NCBI RefSeq assembly: GCF_000001735.4
Contig: NC_003075.7
Coordinates: 16,617,001-16,681,000, forward strand
Direction: 5' to 3'
Length of the DNA: 64,000 nt
Origin: Arabidopsis thaliana
Lineage: Eukaryota > Streptophyta > Magnoliopsida > Brassicales > Brassicaceae
The position numbers and the translations under genes are program-made. Below the pieces are notes generated by a model. That model searched no databases, was not told the origin of the DNA, and saw only the letters and a program-made list of their open reading frames with translations. Positions 22,760-33,646 of the stretch are shown piece after piece. The stretch's first letter is position 1. Every line of letters begins with the position of its first letter.

Positions 22760-24754
22760 ATGGCGGATATTGTGAAACAGATCTTAGTAAGACCGATTCA
22801 ATTAGCGGATCAGATAACTAAAGCGTCAGACGAAGCTTACTCATTCCGTCAAGAATGTCTAGAGGTCAAAGCCAAAACGGAAAAGCTCGCCGGTCTCCTC
22901 CGTCAAGCGGCGCGTGCAAGCAACGATCTCTACGAACGTCCCACTCGCCGTATCATCGACGATACAGAGCAAGTCCTCTTCAAAGCCCTAGCCCTCGTAG
23001 AAAAATGCCGCGCCACGGGACTGATGAAACGTGTTTTCACCATTATTCCCGCGGCTGCGTTTAGGAAAATCACGATGCAGTTAGAGAATTCAATCGGAGA
23101 CGTTTCTTGGCTCCTACGTGTCTCTGCTTCAGGCGATGACCGTGACGATGAGTATTTAGGTCTCCCTCCGATCGCTGCAAACGAACCAATCCTCTGTTTG
23201 ATTTGGGAACAAGTTGCGATACTGTTCACAGGCTCTCTCGATGATCGATCTGATGCAGCGGCTTCCCTGGTGTCGCTTGCACGTGACAATGATCGATACG
23301 GGAGGTTGATTATTGAAGAAGGTGGTGTACCTTCGTTATTGAAACTTGCTAAAGAAGGTAAAATGGAAGGTCAAGAAAACGCGGCTCGAGCCATTGGGTT
23401 ATTAGGACGAGATCCAGAGAGTGTTGAACAGATTGTGAACGCAGGTGTGTGTCAAGTGTTTGCGAAGATTCTTAAAGAAGGTCATATGAAAGTTCAAACT
23501 GTTGTTGCTTGGGCTGTTTCTGAATTAGCCTCTAATCATCCTAAATGTCAAGACCATTTTGCTCAGAACAACATCATCCGTTTCCTCGTGAGCCATTTAG
23601 CTTTTGAGACGGTTCAAGAACATAGCAAATACGCTATCGTGAGTAACAAGCAAACATTGTCGTCGATCCATACGGTTGTTATGGCGAGTAATACGAATCC
23701 GGCGGATAAGAAGGAGAACAATGAGCAAGATGAGACAAAAAGCAATATTTCACATCCTTTGAGTAATCAAACACCGAGCCAGATGCATAGCTTGATTGCT
23801 AACACATTGGCAATGAAGGGTTCAGGTCCCAGTTCAGGTTCAGGCTCAGGTTCAGGTTCGGGAACTAACAAGAATCAGATAAAACAGAGCAATCAACAGC
23901 ACCAGAATCATACCAAGGGTGGTTCAAACCCTAGAGGGAACAATCCTACGCATGTTTCATTAATGGGCACAAGCATTAAAGGAAGAGAGTATGAGGATCC
24001 AGCTACTAAAGCTCAGATGAAAGCAATGGCTGCAAGAGCATTGTGGCAACTCTCAAGAGGGAATCTCCAAATATGTAGAAGCATAACAGAGTCAAGAGCA
24101 TTGCTCTGTTTCGCGGTTCTGTTAGAGAAAGGAGACGATGAAGTCAAGTCATATTCAGCTTTGGCAATGATGGAAATCACAGATGTAGCAGAGCAATATC
24201 CAGAACTGAGACGTTCAGCCTTTAAACCAACCTCTCCTGCTGCAAAAGCTGTAGTAGAACAGTTACTTAAGGTGATCGAAAACGAAATACTGGACCTACT
24301 AATCCCGTGTATCAAATCAATCGGTAGTCTTTCAAGAACGTTCCGTGCAACGGAAACTAGGATCATTGGACCACTCGTGAAGCTTCTTGATGAAAGAGAA
24401 GCAGAGATTGCAATGGAAGCCGCAGTAGCGCTTATCAAATTCTCATGTACCGAGAATTTCCTTCGCGATAACCACTCTAAAGCGATTATAGCAGCTGGAG
24501 GTGCAAAGCATTTGATTCAACTGGTATACTTTGGAGAACAAATGGTTCAAGTCCCGGCTTTGATGCTACTTTGTTATATCGCTTTGAATGTACCGGACAG
24601 TGAGACTTTAGCTCAAGAAGAGGTTCTTGTAGTACTTGAATGGTCGACAAAGCAAGCTCATTTGGTTGAAGCACCGACGATTGATGAGATTTTACCAGAA
24701 GCAAAGAGTAGATTGGAGCTTTACCAATCTAGAGGGTCAAGAGGATTTCATTGA
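22760..24754 (+). CDS. ARO1: Armadillo repeat only protein 1
   Basis: This intronless gene encodes 664 residues. ARO proteins are plant armadillo-repeat proteins without a U-box. ARO1 is known to support polarised pollen-tube tip growth by organising actin and vesicle traffic. The start is ATG 22760 (MADIVKQILVRPIQ); an upstream in-frame TTG is not needed. Residues about 1-130 form a helical N-terminal domain. Armadillo repeats cover about 160-300 (for example GGVPSLLKLAKEGK, NAARAIGLLG) and about 410-630 (AAGGAKHLIQLVYFGE). They are split by a polar linker with an SG repeat near residues 353-369 and N/Q-rich sequence. The C-terminus follows the armadillo fold. It is convergent with the transporter gene to its right. 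Confidence 0.95.
   Translation: MADIVKQILVRPIQLADQITKASDEAYSFRQECLEVKAKTEKLAGLLRQAARASNDLYERPTRRIIDDTEQVLFKALALVEKCRATGLMKRVFTIIPAAAFRKITMQLENSIGDVSWLLRVSASGDDRDDEYLGLPPIAANEPILCLIWEQVAILFTGSLDDRSDAAASLVSLARDNDRYGRLIIEEGGVPSLLKLAKEGKMEGQENAARAIGLLGRDPESVEQIVNAGVCQVFAKILKEGHMKVQTVVAWAVSELASNHPKCQDHFAQNNIIRFLVSHLAFETVQEHSKYAIVSNKQTLSSIHTVVMASNTNPADKKENNEQDETKSNISHPLSNQTPSQMHSLIANTLAMKGSGPSSGSGSGSGSGTNKNQIKQSNQQHQNHTKGGSNPRGNNPTHVSLMGTSIKGREYEDPATKAQMKAMAARALWQLSRGNLQICRSITESRALLCFAVLLEKGDDEVKSYSALAMMEITDVAEQYPELRRSAFKPTSPAAKAVVEQLLKVIENEILDLLIPCIKSIGSLSRTFRATETRIIGPLVKLLDEREAEIAMEAAVALIKFSCTENFLRDNHSKAIIAAGGAKHLIQLVYFGEQMVQVPALMLLCYIALNVPDSETLAQEEVLVVLEWSTKQAHLVEAPTIDEILPEAKSRLELYQSRGSRGFH
23819..23864 (+). 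repeat. Hexanucleotide (ggttca-like) repeat coding for Ser-Gly
   Basis: Imperfect copies of ggttca encode the run SGSGSGSGSG in the ARO1 linker. It is in frame and length-variable by nature. It probably acts as a flexible spacer between the two armadillo blocks. Confidence 0.75.
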
Positions 24755-25543
24755 TATATGACGAAGCTTCACTCTCTAGTATGAACATTCTTGCCTTAGT
24801 CTGCATTTTGTTTTCGCCTCGCAAGTTTTGTTTCTTCTTTGCTGTGTTCACTTATGTCTTCTCCAAGGTTTGATGAAGCTCTCTGTATATATATACGTTG
24901 GTGATGCTCATAGACATTGTTATAAATGTAGACTATGTTGTAAGTCAAAACCACTATAGATTATATATCAAATAATATTCCGAGTTATGTTTGTTTCGTA
25001 TTCTTGTTTATCAGTAGACTCTAGAATAAGTTTAACCGAATTACAATTATTTAGATGGTTTTGTCGAACAAGATGTGTAAATTAGCAGAACAGAAAGTGC
25101 ATATAAACAAATAAACAAAAATTGTGGAAAAGGTTTTTATCATCCGAGCCAGTCCCTATCATGCAGTTGATTCTTATATTATTTTCCCTCCTATGGAATT
25201 GAAACTGTCCCTTCGTGAATTTGTCCCTTCGGAAATTGAAGAGAAATTGATGTTCGATGTAATGTGACTATGTAAGTCTCATTCCAATTAAATGTCTTTT
25301 GTAGGTTCGTGAAATTGTAGATTATTGACATCCCATTTTCTGAACTTTAAGCCATACTAGCTGGTTAAGCACACTTAACCAACCGGCTTTAACAATAGTA
25401 AGCATAAGTGTAGTACATACAATCATCCCTTCCTTTGATATGGAACATAGAAATTCTTTCGAAAATAGACACAAGAAATCTACATATTACTATAGAACTA
25501 AAGATACCCAAAAAATGATTTTCACCAAAAGCAAAATCCACTC
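24755..25543. other. Convergent 3' flanks of ARO1 and the MFS transporter
   Basis: These 789 bases hold only the two 3' UTRs and AT-rich spacer. I see no ORF, repeat or RNA gene. Confidence 0.5.
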
Positions 25544-27759
25544 TCATCGAAGATTACCACCAGATTTCTTAGTCTTCTTGCTCGCATGAATCTTCGCATA
25601 GATCCCCTTGGTTCTATACGCAAGCAAAAGGTCAAGACCGACCCCAATGATAGAAGCAAACGCCATTACAATGAAGACGATACGGAAACAATGAGCTCCT
25701 ACACACGTATTGCCTCCACCAGGAGTAGGTGTGGCTTCAGCATCGTAGAGTAAACCCGCGAGTAGACCCGAGAAGAGGAACGATCCTAGAGGCATATTAA
25801 GTATAAGGATGTTGTAGATGAGTCCATAGTATTTGAGACCGAAGAGTTCTGATGCTGTTGGTACGGTTATCGCTAACCGAACTCCATAGCATACCCCAAC
25901 CACCATTGAACCAATATAGAGTGAACCGGGCAAGGCTAAAGCCATCAGTAGATATCCCACGGCCATAATGATTTGAGCTGCTGCATTCCATAATGGTCTT
26001 GGTGTTCCAGCTTTCCTATAAAGTTAAAACAAATATTCAAGATTAGTCTCAATAGCAAATATTATTCAAGGTCCCACGATCTTTAGTTTTCAAATAAAGA
26101 CGAAAGAAAATCTAAAAAGATATTTTAGCGCAAAAAGTATGTTATGGTCCCCCGCACAAGCTATTGGACCGGTCTAGTGTTAGACAAGGAAATTTCTCCA
26201 TATGGAAACTAACATGTCAAGCTTTAATTGAAAAATCGTTAAAAGAAATATCATGTAAATGGAAAATATTCAATTCTAAGTAACGGAAGAGGAAAGTAAT
26301 ATACTCTGCCTTAGCGACAAAGCAAAGGTGAAACAGAGGAAACTGACATCACCATTCACAGAATAAATTTGCATTTGAATGCGTGTGCGTAAAGTGATCA
26401 ATAAGAATATTCCAAGTCACGATGATCTATGTTAGTAAAGTGACTTACTTGATGAAGTGCTCGGAGATAGTACCGGAGAGAATCCGACCAAAGAATCCCC
26501 AAATGCTAGTCATGGAGACAAAAATGGAGACATCAGTGTAACCAAGCGCAAGCCCGATCTGACCCATATTGTTCATAACTGCTAAACCAGTTCCTACTCC
26601 ACACAAGAACGACACGAACAACACCCAAAAGTCAACGGTCAACATAGCTTCCATTATGGTGTGTTCTTCTCCAAGAACCGGTCTTTTCTTCTCCGTCGTC
26701 ACTATAGTTCCGTGATTCTCTTCCTCCTCGTTACTTAACGGCTTAAGAGACGGTGGCAATTCGTTATCCGCCGCCGCTGCAGCACCTACGATTGTTTCCT
26801 CCACTTCAATCTCAGATCCTGATCTTAGTAAAGGTTCATCTATTCGTCCTTCTACGTCTTGCTCATCATGAACTTTGCTACGGATAAAAGCGTGGAAAGG
26901 TACAGCGACAGGAGAGGCTAAGAGTATGAGAAGTATGGAAGCGAATGCGATTGAGAAAGCTCCTGTTTTGATTCCGATGATGTCGTAAGACTGAAGGTAC
27001 ACAGCAACAACAACCGCAACGATGTTAAACACAGCAAAGTATTTAGACTCTTCGTTATCCTCGGCGAAGGTAGTAGACGGAGGGATTTCACGGAGGAAGA
27101 AAACCGCCGTGAGACAAACGGCAAAAGGCACGACGGAGAGGAGGACAAGAAACGAAGCTGGGTCAGAGGAAAACAGAGCATTACATAGATCCGTGAAAAT
27201 CGCAGTACTTAAACCAACGTATCCTTTAAGAATCCCTGAAACAGGACCACGATTTCGCCGGAAGTTTCTTATACAAGTAACCAGAACCGCCGTGTTCATC
27301 CACGTCGTACTGTTTCCTCCCATACAGAGAAACACACACATCTACACACAAGAAACAGTGACCGTCAAAATTGAGGCAAATTAGGGTTTTCAATTTAGAA
27401 ATTAGGGTTTGATTAAGTACCTGCCAATAAGGTATAGGTTGAATCGTGCGGCTAACGACAAGCCATTGTACACCATAACCAAGAAGACCTTCGAAAGAAC
27501 CGATGAGGAGGATCACCGGAGTTGAAAGACGGTCGGAAGCAAGTCCGGCGAGGATTCCGAATGCTTTTCCGACGTCTTTAGCGACGGAGAGACTGTTGAG
27601 TTCTAACTGAGTGAGGTTCATTAAGGATTTGAGTGCGCCGGAGTAATTTGAGAAGGTGTAATTGTTGCCGGAGATGGATTGGACCCAAACGGCAGTAACG
27701 AAACCTAGCCATTTCAGAGCTGAGGAAGAAGATGAAGAAGAAGATGTACCAAAACCCAT
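25544..27759 (-). CDS. Nodulin-like major facilitator superfamily transporter
   Basis: This is a multi-pass membrane transporter of the nodulin-like MFS group; the substrate is not known from sequence. Coding exons: 27421-27759, 26449-27341 and 25544-26015, giving 567 residues. An N-terminal Ser run (SSSSSSSS) precedes the first membrane segment. About six helices form the nodulin-like N-half (for example WLGFVTAVWVQSISGNNYTF). A hydrophilic, acidic central loop lies near residues 285-345 (DEPLLRSGSEIEVEETIVG). A second set of about six helices follows (FWVLFVSFLCGVGTGLAVMN, IWGFFGRILSG). The tail is basic (HASKKTKKSGGNLR). WGFFGRILSG is the typical loop motif of this family. Position fits At4g34950. 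Convergent with ARO1; its promoter faces a 4.1-kb spacer. Confidence 0.92.
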
Positions 27760-30466
27760 TAGGAGATATTGAGAAGAATGAAGAAGAAGGAGAAAGAAGA
27801 TATTTTTAGAGTGTGTTTGGGTTCGTTGAGCACTCTGCGTACGGTTTTAAAGGTGAAATGTTACGTTTATTTTATTTTATTTTTCGCAACTTCGATGTTA
27901 TAATATTTTAGACTTTTAGTAGAAAGTATTTATTTTTAATATTAATTTAATAATTAAACTATTGATTTTTTTGTACTTTATAATTAGAATGACAAATAGT
28001 GAGAAAGTACGAAAGAGACACGTACGGTGAAGGTGTAGAAGCGGTGATGAATTTACGATGTGCTCCTTCTTGTTTGTGTTATATAAAAGTCGACAAGGAA
28101 TTAACTTTTTATATAATGCAAAATTGTTCTCCATGGGATATTTTTCTTGAATGTGATGATTACAATATGCTCAACTAGGATGATTACTTCATTAGTTGTA
28201 TTTAGTGGATGGTTTTGGCCAGTAGTTTCTTCCAGGCATGAAAGTTCATGCTTCCGTTACTTTTTTTTTTTTTTTTTACTTATTAGAATAGTATATAGAC
28301 GACCACAAGGTTTTTTTTAACGAAAAATATGTATTTTTTTAGTAAAGTTATATTTTTCAACTATTGCTTATGTTCGAAGATGTAAAGAGAGCGATAGCCA
28401 ATTAGCGGCCAGTAGCTTATTTGTCTCTCAGTGTTTGGTAATGGAATCAGGAAGAGAATAGAATAGTTAGAACGGAATATCTGAAATTACATATCTTTTA
28501 TTTTGGTCATTACTTTTTAGTTTTTGTAATGACGATAAATCAAAATTGTGATTTGGAATAAATATATATAATTAGCAAAATCCAGTGGAATGAAGAAAAT
28601 ATTCTATCATACCATATAGTATAACCTGCCGTAATTAAAGTCCAAATATTAATAAATAAACATTAAATAATAATGGGAAACTGGAAACTGTTGTACGACA
28701 CATGACAACATGAAATGAGTGAAAGTATCGTACAAACTACGGCAGTGGATATTCGGATCTTCAATTGAAGTTTGAAATTCGAAAGTGTGACTTGTGAGTT
28801 GTGACTAGTACGGCTCATTATCTTTGCTAGAAGCTTCCAACTCGGTTTGATTTTCGGTTCAGACGAAAGACCTTTTTTGACATAAAAAGGGTCAGATGAA
28901 AGTAGTTGCTTGAGAGTTTTGTTATCATGTTATGAAGCAGTGACCAGTGAGCCAAAGTTGCTATATTGTATTGATATTCTGTTAGAATCATATTCCAAAT
29001 CTACGGCAAAAAAAAAAAAAAAAAAAAATTCGAAAGAGTTGGAAAAAAGTTCTAGTTACAAATATTTCTCTAATTACATCTCGGGACTGATACCGACTAG
29101 TGCATACCACAAAAGAAAATCCAATATTGTACTTACCAATGAAATGGAAAGTGATAGAATGTTTACCCGCTGAGTTACTTCATCAAAAAATGGTCGTATA
29201 CATTGCGCGCGCAATTACATGCAACATGTCTTTGACCGTAAATATCACATTAAAATAGAATGACAGTCACTTTCTGATATAATATATTAATATACACCAA
29301 CCAGCATGACTAGGATCAAGGTGTACAACAATTTTTTTTTTGAATTTATCAAATTCACACAAAACATATCGTGTACAACTCTAACGTACGTTTCACATCG
29401 GCTAAGCCTTGTATTTCTTTATTTGTAGCTTGTACGGAACATTTATAGCTTGCAACACTGACAATTTTGCAGATTAGTTGCTTTGTTCTGATAAAGATGG
29501 TTTAAGAATTTAGTTATTCCGCGGTTTACTTTCGTATGGAATACAGCAGATACCACAATTTAAGGTACCAACTTGGAAAGAGTCATTCGGATCATCGGAT
29601 GAGACAACTATTTTCATCGACCAAGTAAAGAATATTTCATCGATCGGTTTAGTTTTGTTAAACATAATTGCAGTATATGTGTGTTAACCGTCAAAAATTA
29701 GAGTGCCAATAAATCTTTTTTTACTCTACCAATTAAAAAAATAAAAAAATAACTGGAAGTGAAGAAAATATCATTTGCAAAATAAATTAAATAAAACGTA
29801 ACGTACGCTAATATGGAGGAGGAATTTCGGAATTTCATCAGTTCTTTTTTTGAAGCTTATCGACAACGCCTGACGGCTTTGCTGGATGAAAATATAGCTG
29901 GATAACATTTATTTTTAAGAAGAACAAAAAGTGTAATAATTATGTGTTGTATAGCGATTGTAATTCATGTTATCCTTAGCCGCCTCCTTATTATTATGTA
30001 AGCAATATTTTCTTTGGCAAAATGAAGTTCTAATAATCTAATCCAAGAAAATTCGTAAGTTACTCTATCCTGTGATACAAATTCAGACACGCATGAATAA
30101 AGGAGATTAAAGGTTGCATGTATCTTTAAAAAACCATCATTTCTTTCAACGGGTTAAAAATGAGTTATTCACAAATAATTGTTTTGCATTGCATAATTAG
30201 ATTGAGTTATATATGTTATTCGATTCCGTCAGGTTTACATGATCAGATCAGCAGACAAAAGATTAACCAAAAAATGAACGTCGGTGGATTACAGATTGAG
30301 AAACAAAAATATGTTCAACAAAGTCGTGTTGTATTTGACAGCTTAAACCACTTGCCAGATGTGGTTAATGATAAGAGCGATGTATATTTGATGGGGCCAA
30401 TCCGGGATTTTATACAGTAAGTGAGTGATAAGGATATGTTTCTTTCTATCAGCTAGTGCATAAATA

Positions 30467-30550
30467 TTGTGGGCTAAATTATCACAAATTGTCGAATAAG
30501 TGATATGATTTGTGGGCGAGGTTATCACAGATTCACAATTTGCTTATCAC
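30467..30550. repeat. Direct and inverted repeat cluster
   Basis: A direct repeat ttgtgggc..nnttatcaca occurs at about 30467-30487 and 30509-30529. The segment at 30483-30504 (cacaaattgtcgaataagtgat) is also an imperfect inverted copy of 30523-30546, so the region could fold as a hairpin with a loop of about 20 bases. Origin unknown; a MITE remnant is one option. Confidence 0.4.
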
Positions 30551-31490
30551 AAAAGATATTTTTTTGTTTGTTTTAGAAAAACAAATTATTTGTATGGTAT
30601 CACAAAAAGACATTTGTGTATGTTAATGTTGTAGGATTCCAAAAACGACTTCATAATAATAATATAATGATCATTAACAAAGAAAATGTGGCAACGGTTG
30701 AGAATGAAGGACAAAAATATTTAATAAAATAAAAAAGATAATAGCATGTACTAGTAGCAAACAACATAAAAGAAATGAGTAACTATCGCTTTAATTAAAA
30801 GTGGGACTAAACATGTCTCTAGACTATTGAAATATTCTTATTGATTTGAATTTTCTTATTGTAAAGATAACTTTGAAATTCACTCTTTAATTATTTTCTT
30901 AACGAGTTTTTGGAATGGATCCGAATGTATATATATATATTGATTTGTGTTTCTATTTATCTAAGCTTGTGGTAACTTTATTGGCGATGGTTAATAAAAA
31001 ACACGTTGGGTGCGTATATGCAATATTCTTGATACTCGAATTCATTCCTGAACATGAGATATTAAGATAAACGACCTACTACTTCGTGATTAAAAAACAT
31101 AAGTTAAAATTTAAATGTCCGAAGGAATCATAGTTAAGTGACAGCATTTAAGTTGTCTAAAAATTGCCATTTGCCACTCGCATCAATTTGTAATTTTGCA
31201 AAGTGCAATTTTATGTCTCAAGATTTGTTTCGCAGTAAGTAATGAAATAACATAATCAATGTTCTAACAAAATATCTCACCTACCAGCCACACGAGTGTC
31301 AATTTAGTTTACATTTGAACCAGAGACCTAAAAGTTTGAACTACCAAAATAATGATTTTGCCGACAAAATAGGAAAACTAAGAAAGTAGTAATGAATATC
31401 AGATATCTGTTTCTTCAGATCAAAGCCTACTAAGGAACGCAAAAATATATAACTAAACAAAATTGCGTAAATTTAGAAACAGTGATTAAA

Positions 31491-31560
31491 AGCCCATATT
31501 TGATTCAATAGTAATTGAAAACAGCATAAGATAATGGCCCATTAGCCGTTATTTAGGCCC
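31491..31560. promoter_or_regulatory. AGCCCA / GGCCCA promoter elements of the cyclophilin gene
   Basis: AGCCCA at 31491-31496, GGCCCA at 31536-31541 and AGGCCC at 31555-31560 lie 300-370 bp before the start codon. GGCCCA-type elements are common in broadly expressed Arabidopsis genes. A purine/CT-rich leader follows (31735-31752 and 31840-31862). Confidence 0.5.
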
Positions 31561-31864
31561 GTTATCATATCACAAAACAAAACACGAATCATCTACGACG
31601 AAGACCTGAAAAAACACACTGCAATTGAGATCGATTTCGACTGTAAGTGAACTTTGATTGCCGCGAAGATTACTCAAATCGCCGGACACAAGTTTTTCAG
31701 TGAATTCCATTGGCATAGAACTCGAGAGAAAGAGACACAGAGAGAGAGAGAGATCTAACAAGAGTCAAAGTTTCTGACTTTTTCGCATTCTTTTTGAGAT
31801 CGAGTTCTGTTTTTGTTGGCGTGTGAGATGAATTCTTAAGAAGGAAGAAGAAGAAGAAGGAAAG

Positions 31865-33646
31865 ATGCGTAGAGAGATCTCGTTTTTGCTACAGCCCAGG
31901 TGTCTTCTTCTTCTCGTTGCCCTAACGATTTTCCTCGTCTTCGCGCTCTTCAACACCGGAAAAGTAAGCTTTTTTCTCCGACCCGTTTTCATCTTATTTG
32001 TCACATTTTCATGTGGATCTCAAATTCTTGTGTTTCTTCAGAAGATCTGATTCTCTTGAACCCTTTTGTGGAGTTACTTTCTGAGTAGTGTTTTTTTGGA
32101 TTTGGTTATTAGTAGTAGTTTCACTTTGATTCAAATCAACATTTTATCTCCAAGTACATTAAAGTGTTTAAGTGAGTATCACACACATTATAAGCTCCAT
32201 GGCAAATGCTTGTCAGATTCTTCTTATGATGGTTTTGAACTTTGGGTTATTGTACCAGAATAACATTGTTGAACTTGGGTTAGCTTTCTATTTTCCGGGT
32301 CTGACATATTATTGTTAGGTTTCTCTTTGTTGAATTTATGGTTGCTTGGTTAGTGAGAAGGTTTAATAGAGGAGCAGCAGAATGTGATATGCCTTGTGTA
32401 TGTTTGCGCCTGATTTACTTCCTCTCTTGATACTTAGGATGAGGAGAAGCAAGTAATTGAAGATCATGAAATCACCAACAGGGTTTTTCTCGATGTTGAT
32501 ATTGATGGCCAACGCTTAGGTAAATGGACTTGACATATTGGCTTTTTAATGTAATAAATGTTTTTGGAGTCAAACTGTTCTTTAATTATGTGTTCTAGGG
32601 ATCACTTCTTTGCCATTAGCTTCCATCAACTTCTGTTGATTTCGCTTTCTGTGATTGAAATCTGCAGGCAGGATTGTTATCGGACTATATGGCACTGTTG
32701 TACCCAAAACTGTAGGTATGTCTTTGGCATCTTGAATGCAAATCTCGGGATTTGGTTAATTGTTTTAAATAGTTTCTAATGTAAGATTTCTTTACTTTTT
32801 GCAGAAAATTTCAGGGCTTTATGCACAGGGGAGAAGGGTAAAACCTCAAGCGGAAAGCCTTTACATTATAAGGGAACACCATTTCATCGTATAATATCTG
32901 GATTTGTAATCCAAGGAGGAGACATTATCCATGGTGATGGAAAAAGTAGTGACTCAATCTATGGTGGAACCTTTCCTGACGAAAATTTCAAGATACAGCA
33001 TTCACACGCAGGTGCGCATATACATACTTTACCAATTTATGAATTTTGAAGAATTGTTCCGGAAAATGGTTTTAGAGCATTTTGCGCAAGCAATTTACGT
33101 ATACTTGTTGTTCATAGGAAAATGAATTTTGTATGTGTAGGTATGGTAGCAATGGCTAATACAGGACCGGATTCTAATGGCTCGCAGTTCTTTATCACTA
33201 CTGTTAAGGCTAGCTGGTAAGCTCTACTCTCATAATAACTCTCATGCACAATGAGTGTAAGAACTCCAAATTTAAGGCAGGCACACTCAGTTTCACTTTT
33301 GGTCTTGGGAAAGTCATGTAACTATCCTCTGGGATCGAACCTTGATGCACCATGGACAAGATTATGCATTCGAATTGTACTCTAGAATAACACGTGAATT
33401 CAAAACACATGAGATAATCTTGTGGATTTCAGTGTTGAATTTGTAAAAGGTAAATTTTGATGATTGTGAAAACTGTGTTGCAGGTTGGAAGGAGAACATG
33501 TGGTGTTGGGAAAGGTGATACAAGGAATGGACAATGTATTCGCCATTGAAGGTGGAGCTGGAACTTACAGTGGCAAACCCAGGAAGAAAGTTGTGATTGC
33601 TGATTCTGGAGAGATCCCTAAAGACAAATGGGATGAAGAGAGATGA
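31865..33646 (+). CDS. CYP21-1: Cyclophilin-type peptidyl-prolyl isomerase CYP21-1, secretory pathway
   Basis: This enzyme catalyses cis-trans isomerisation of prolyl bonds, here probably in the ER or secretory pathway. Coding exons: 31865-31963, 32438-32519, 32668-32715, 32805-33011, 33141-33216 and 33484-33646, giving 224 residues. Exon 1 encodes only a basic start (MRREISF) and a hydrophobic segment ([16 protein letters not shown]), a signal peptide or signal anchor. The cyclophilin domain spans about 46-215 and keeps active-site residues: R in [11 protein letters not shown] in VIQGGD, F in GSQFFITT and W in KASWLEGEHV, the residue linked to cyclosporin binding. The C-terminus (KDKWDEER) has no KDEL signal. 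I recall the symbol from its position, At4g34960; number 1 versus other CYP21 members is the least certain point. Confidence 0.92.

Larger units (their letters stand above)
27760..31864. other. 4.1-kb gene-poor spacer
   Basis: This AT-rich interval lies between the divergent transporter and cyclophilin genes. It holds homopolymer tracts (T at 28260-28277, A at 29007-29028), a 14-bp palindrome attgcgcgcgcaat (29202-29215), a repeat cluster at 30467-30550, and a clean 30-codon frame at 29813-29905. Frames at 28910-29173 and 30160-30420 have no recognisable domain. I see no coding gene or intact transposon. Old transposon remnants beyond visual recognition are possible. Confidence 0.5.

Noticed and set aside
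29202-29215. Palindrome attgcgcgcgcaat
   Set aside because: Isolated, not near a gene start and not repeated; it could arise by chance in 64 kb or be a simple CG repeat.
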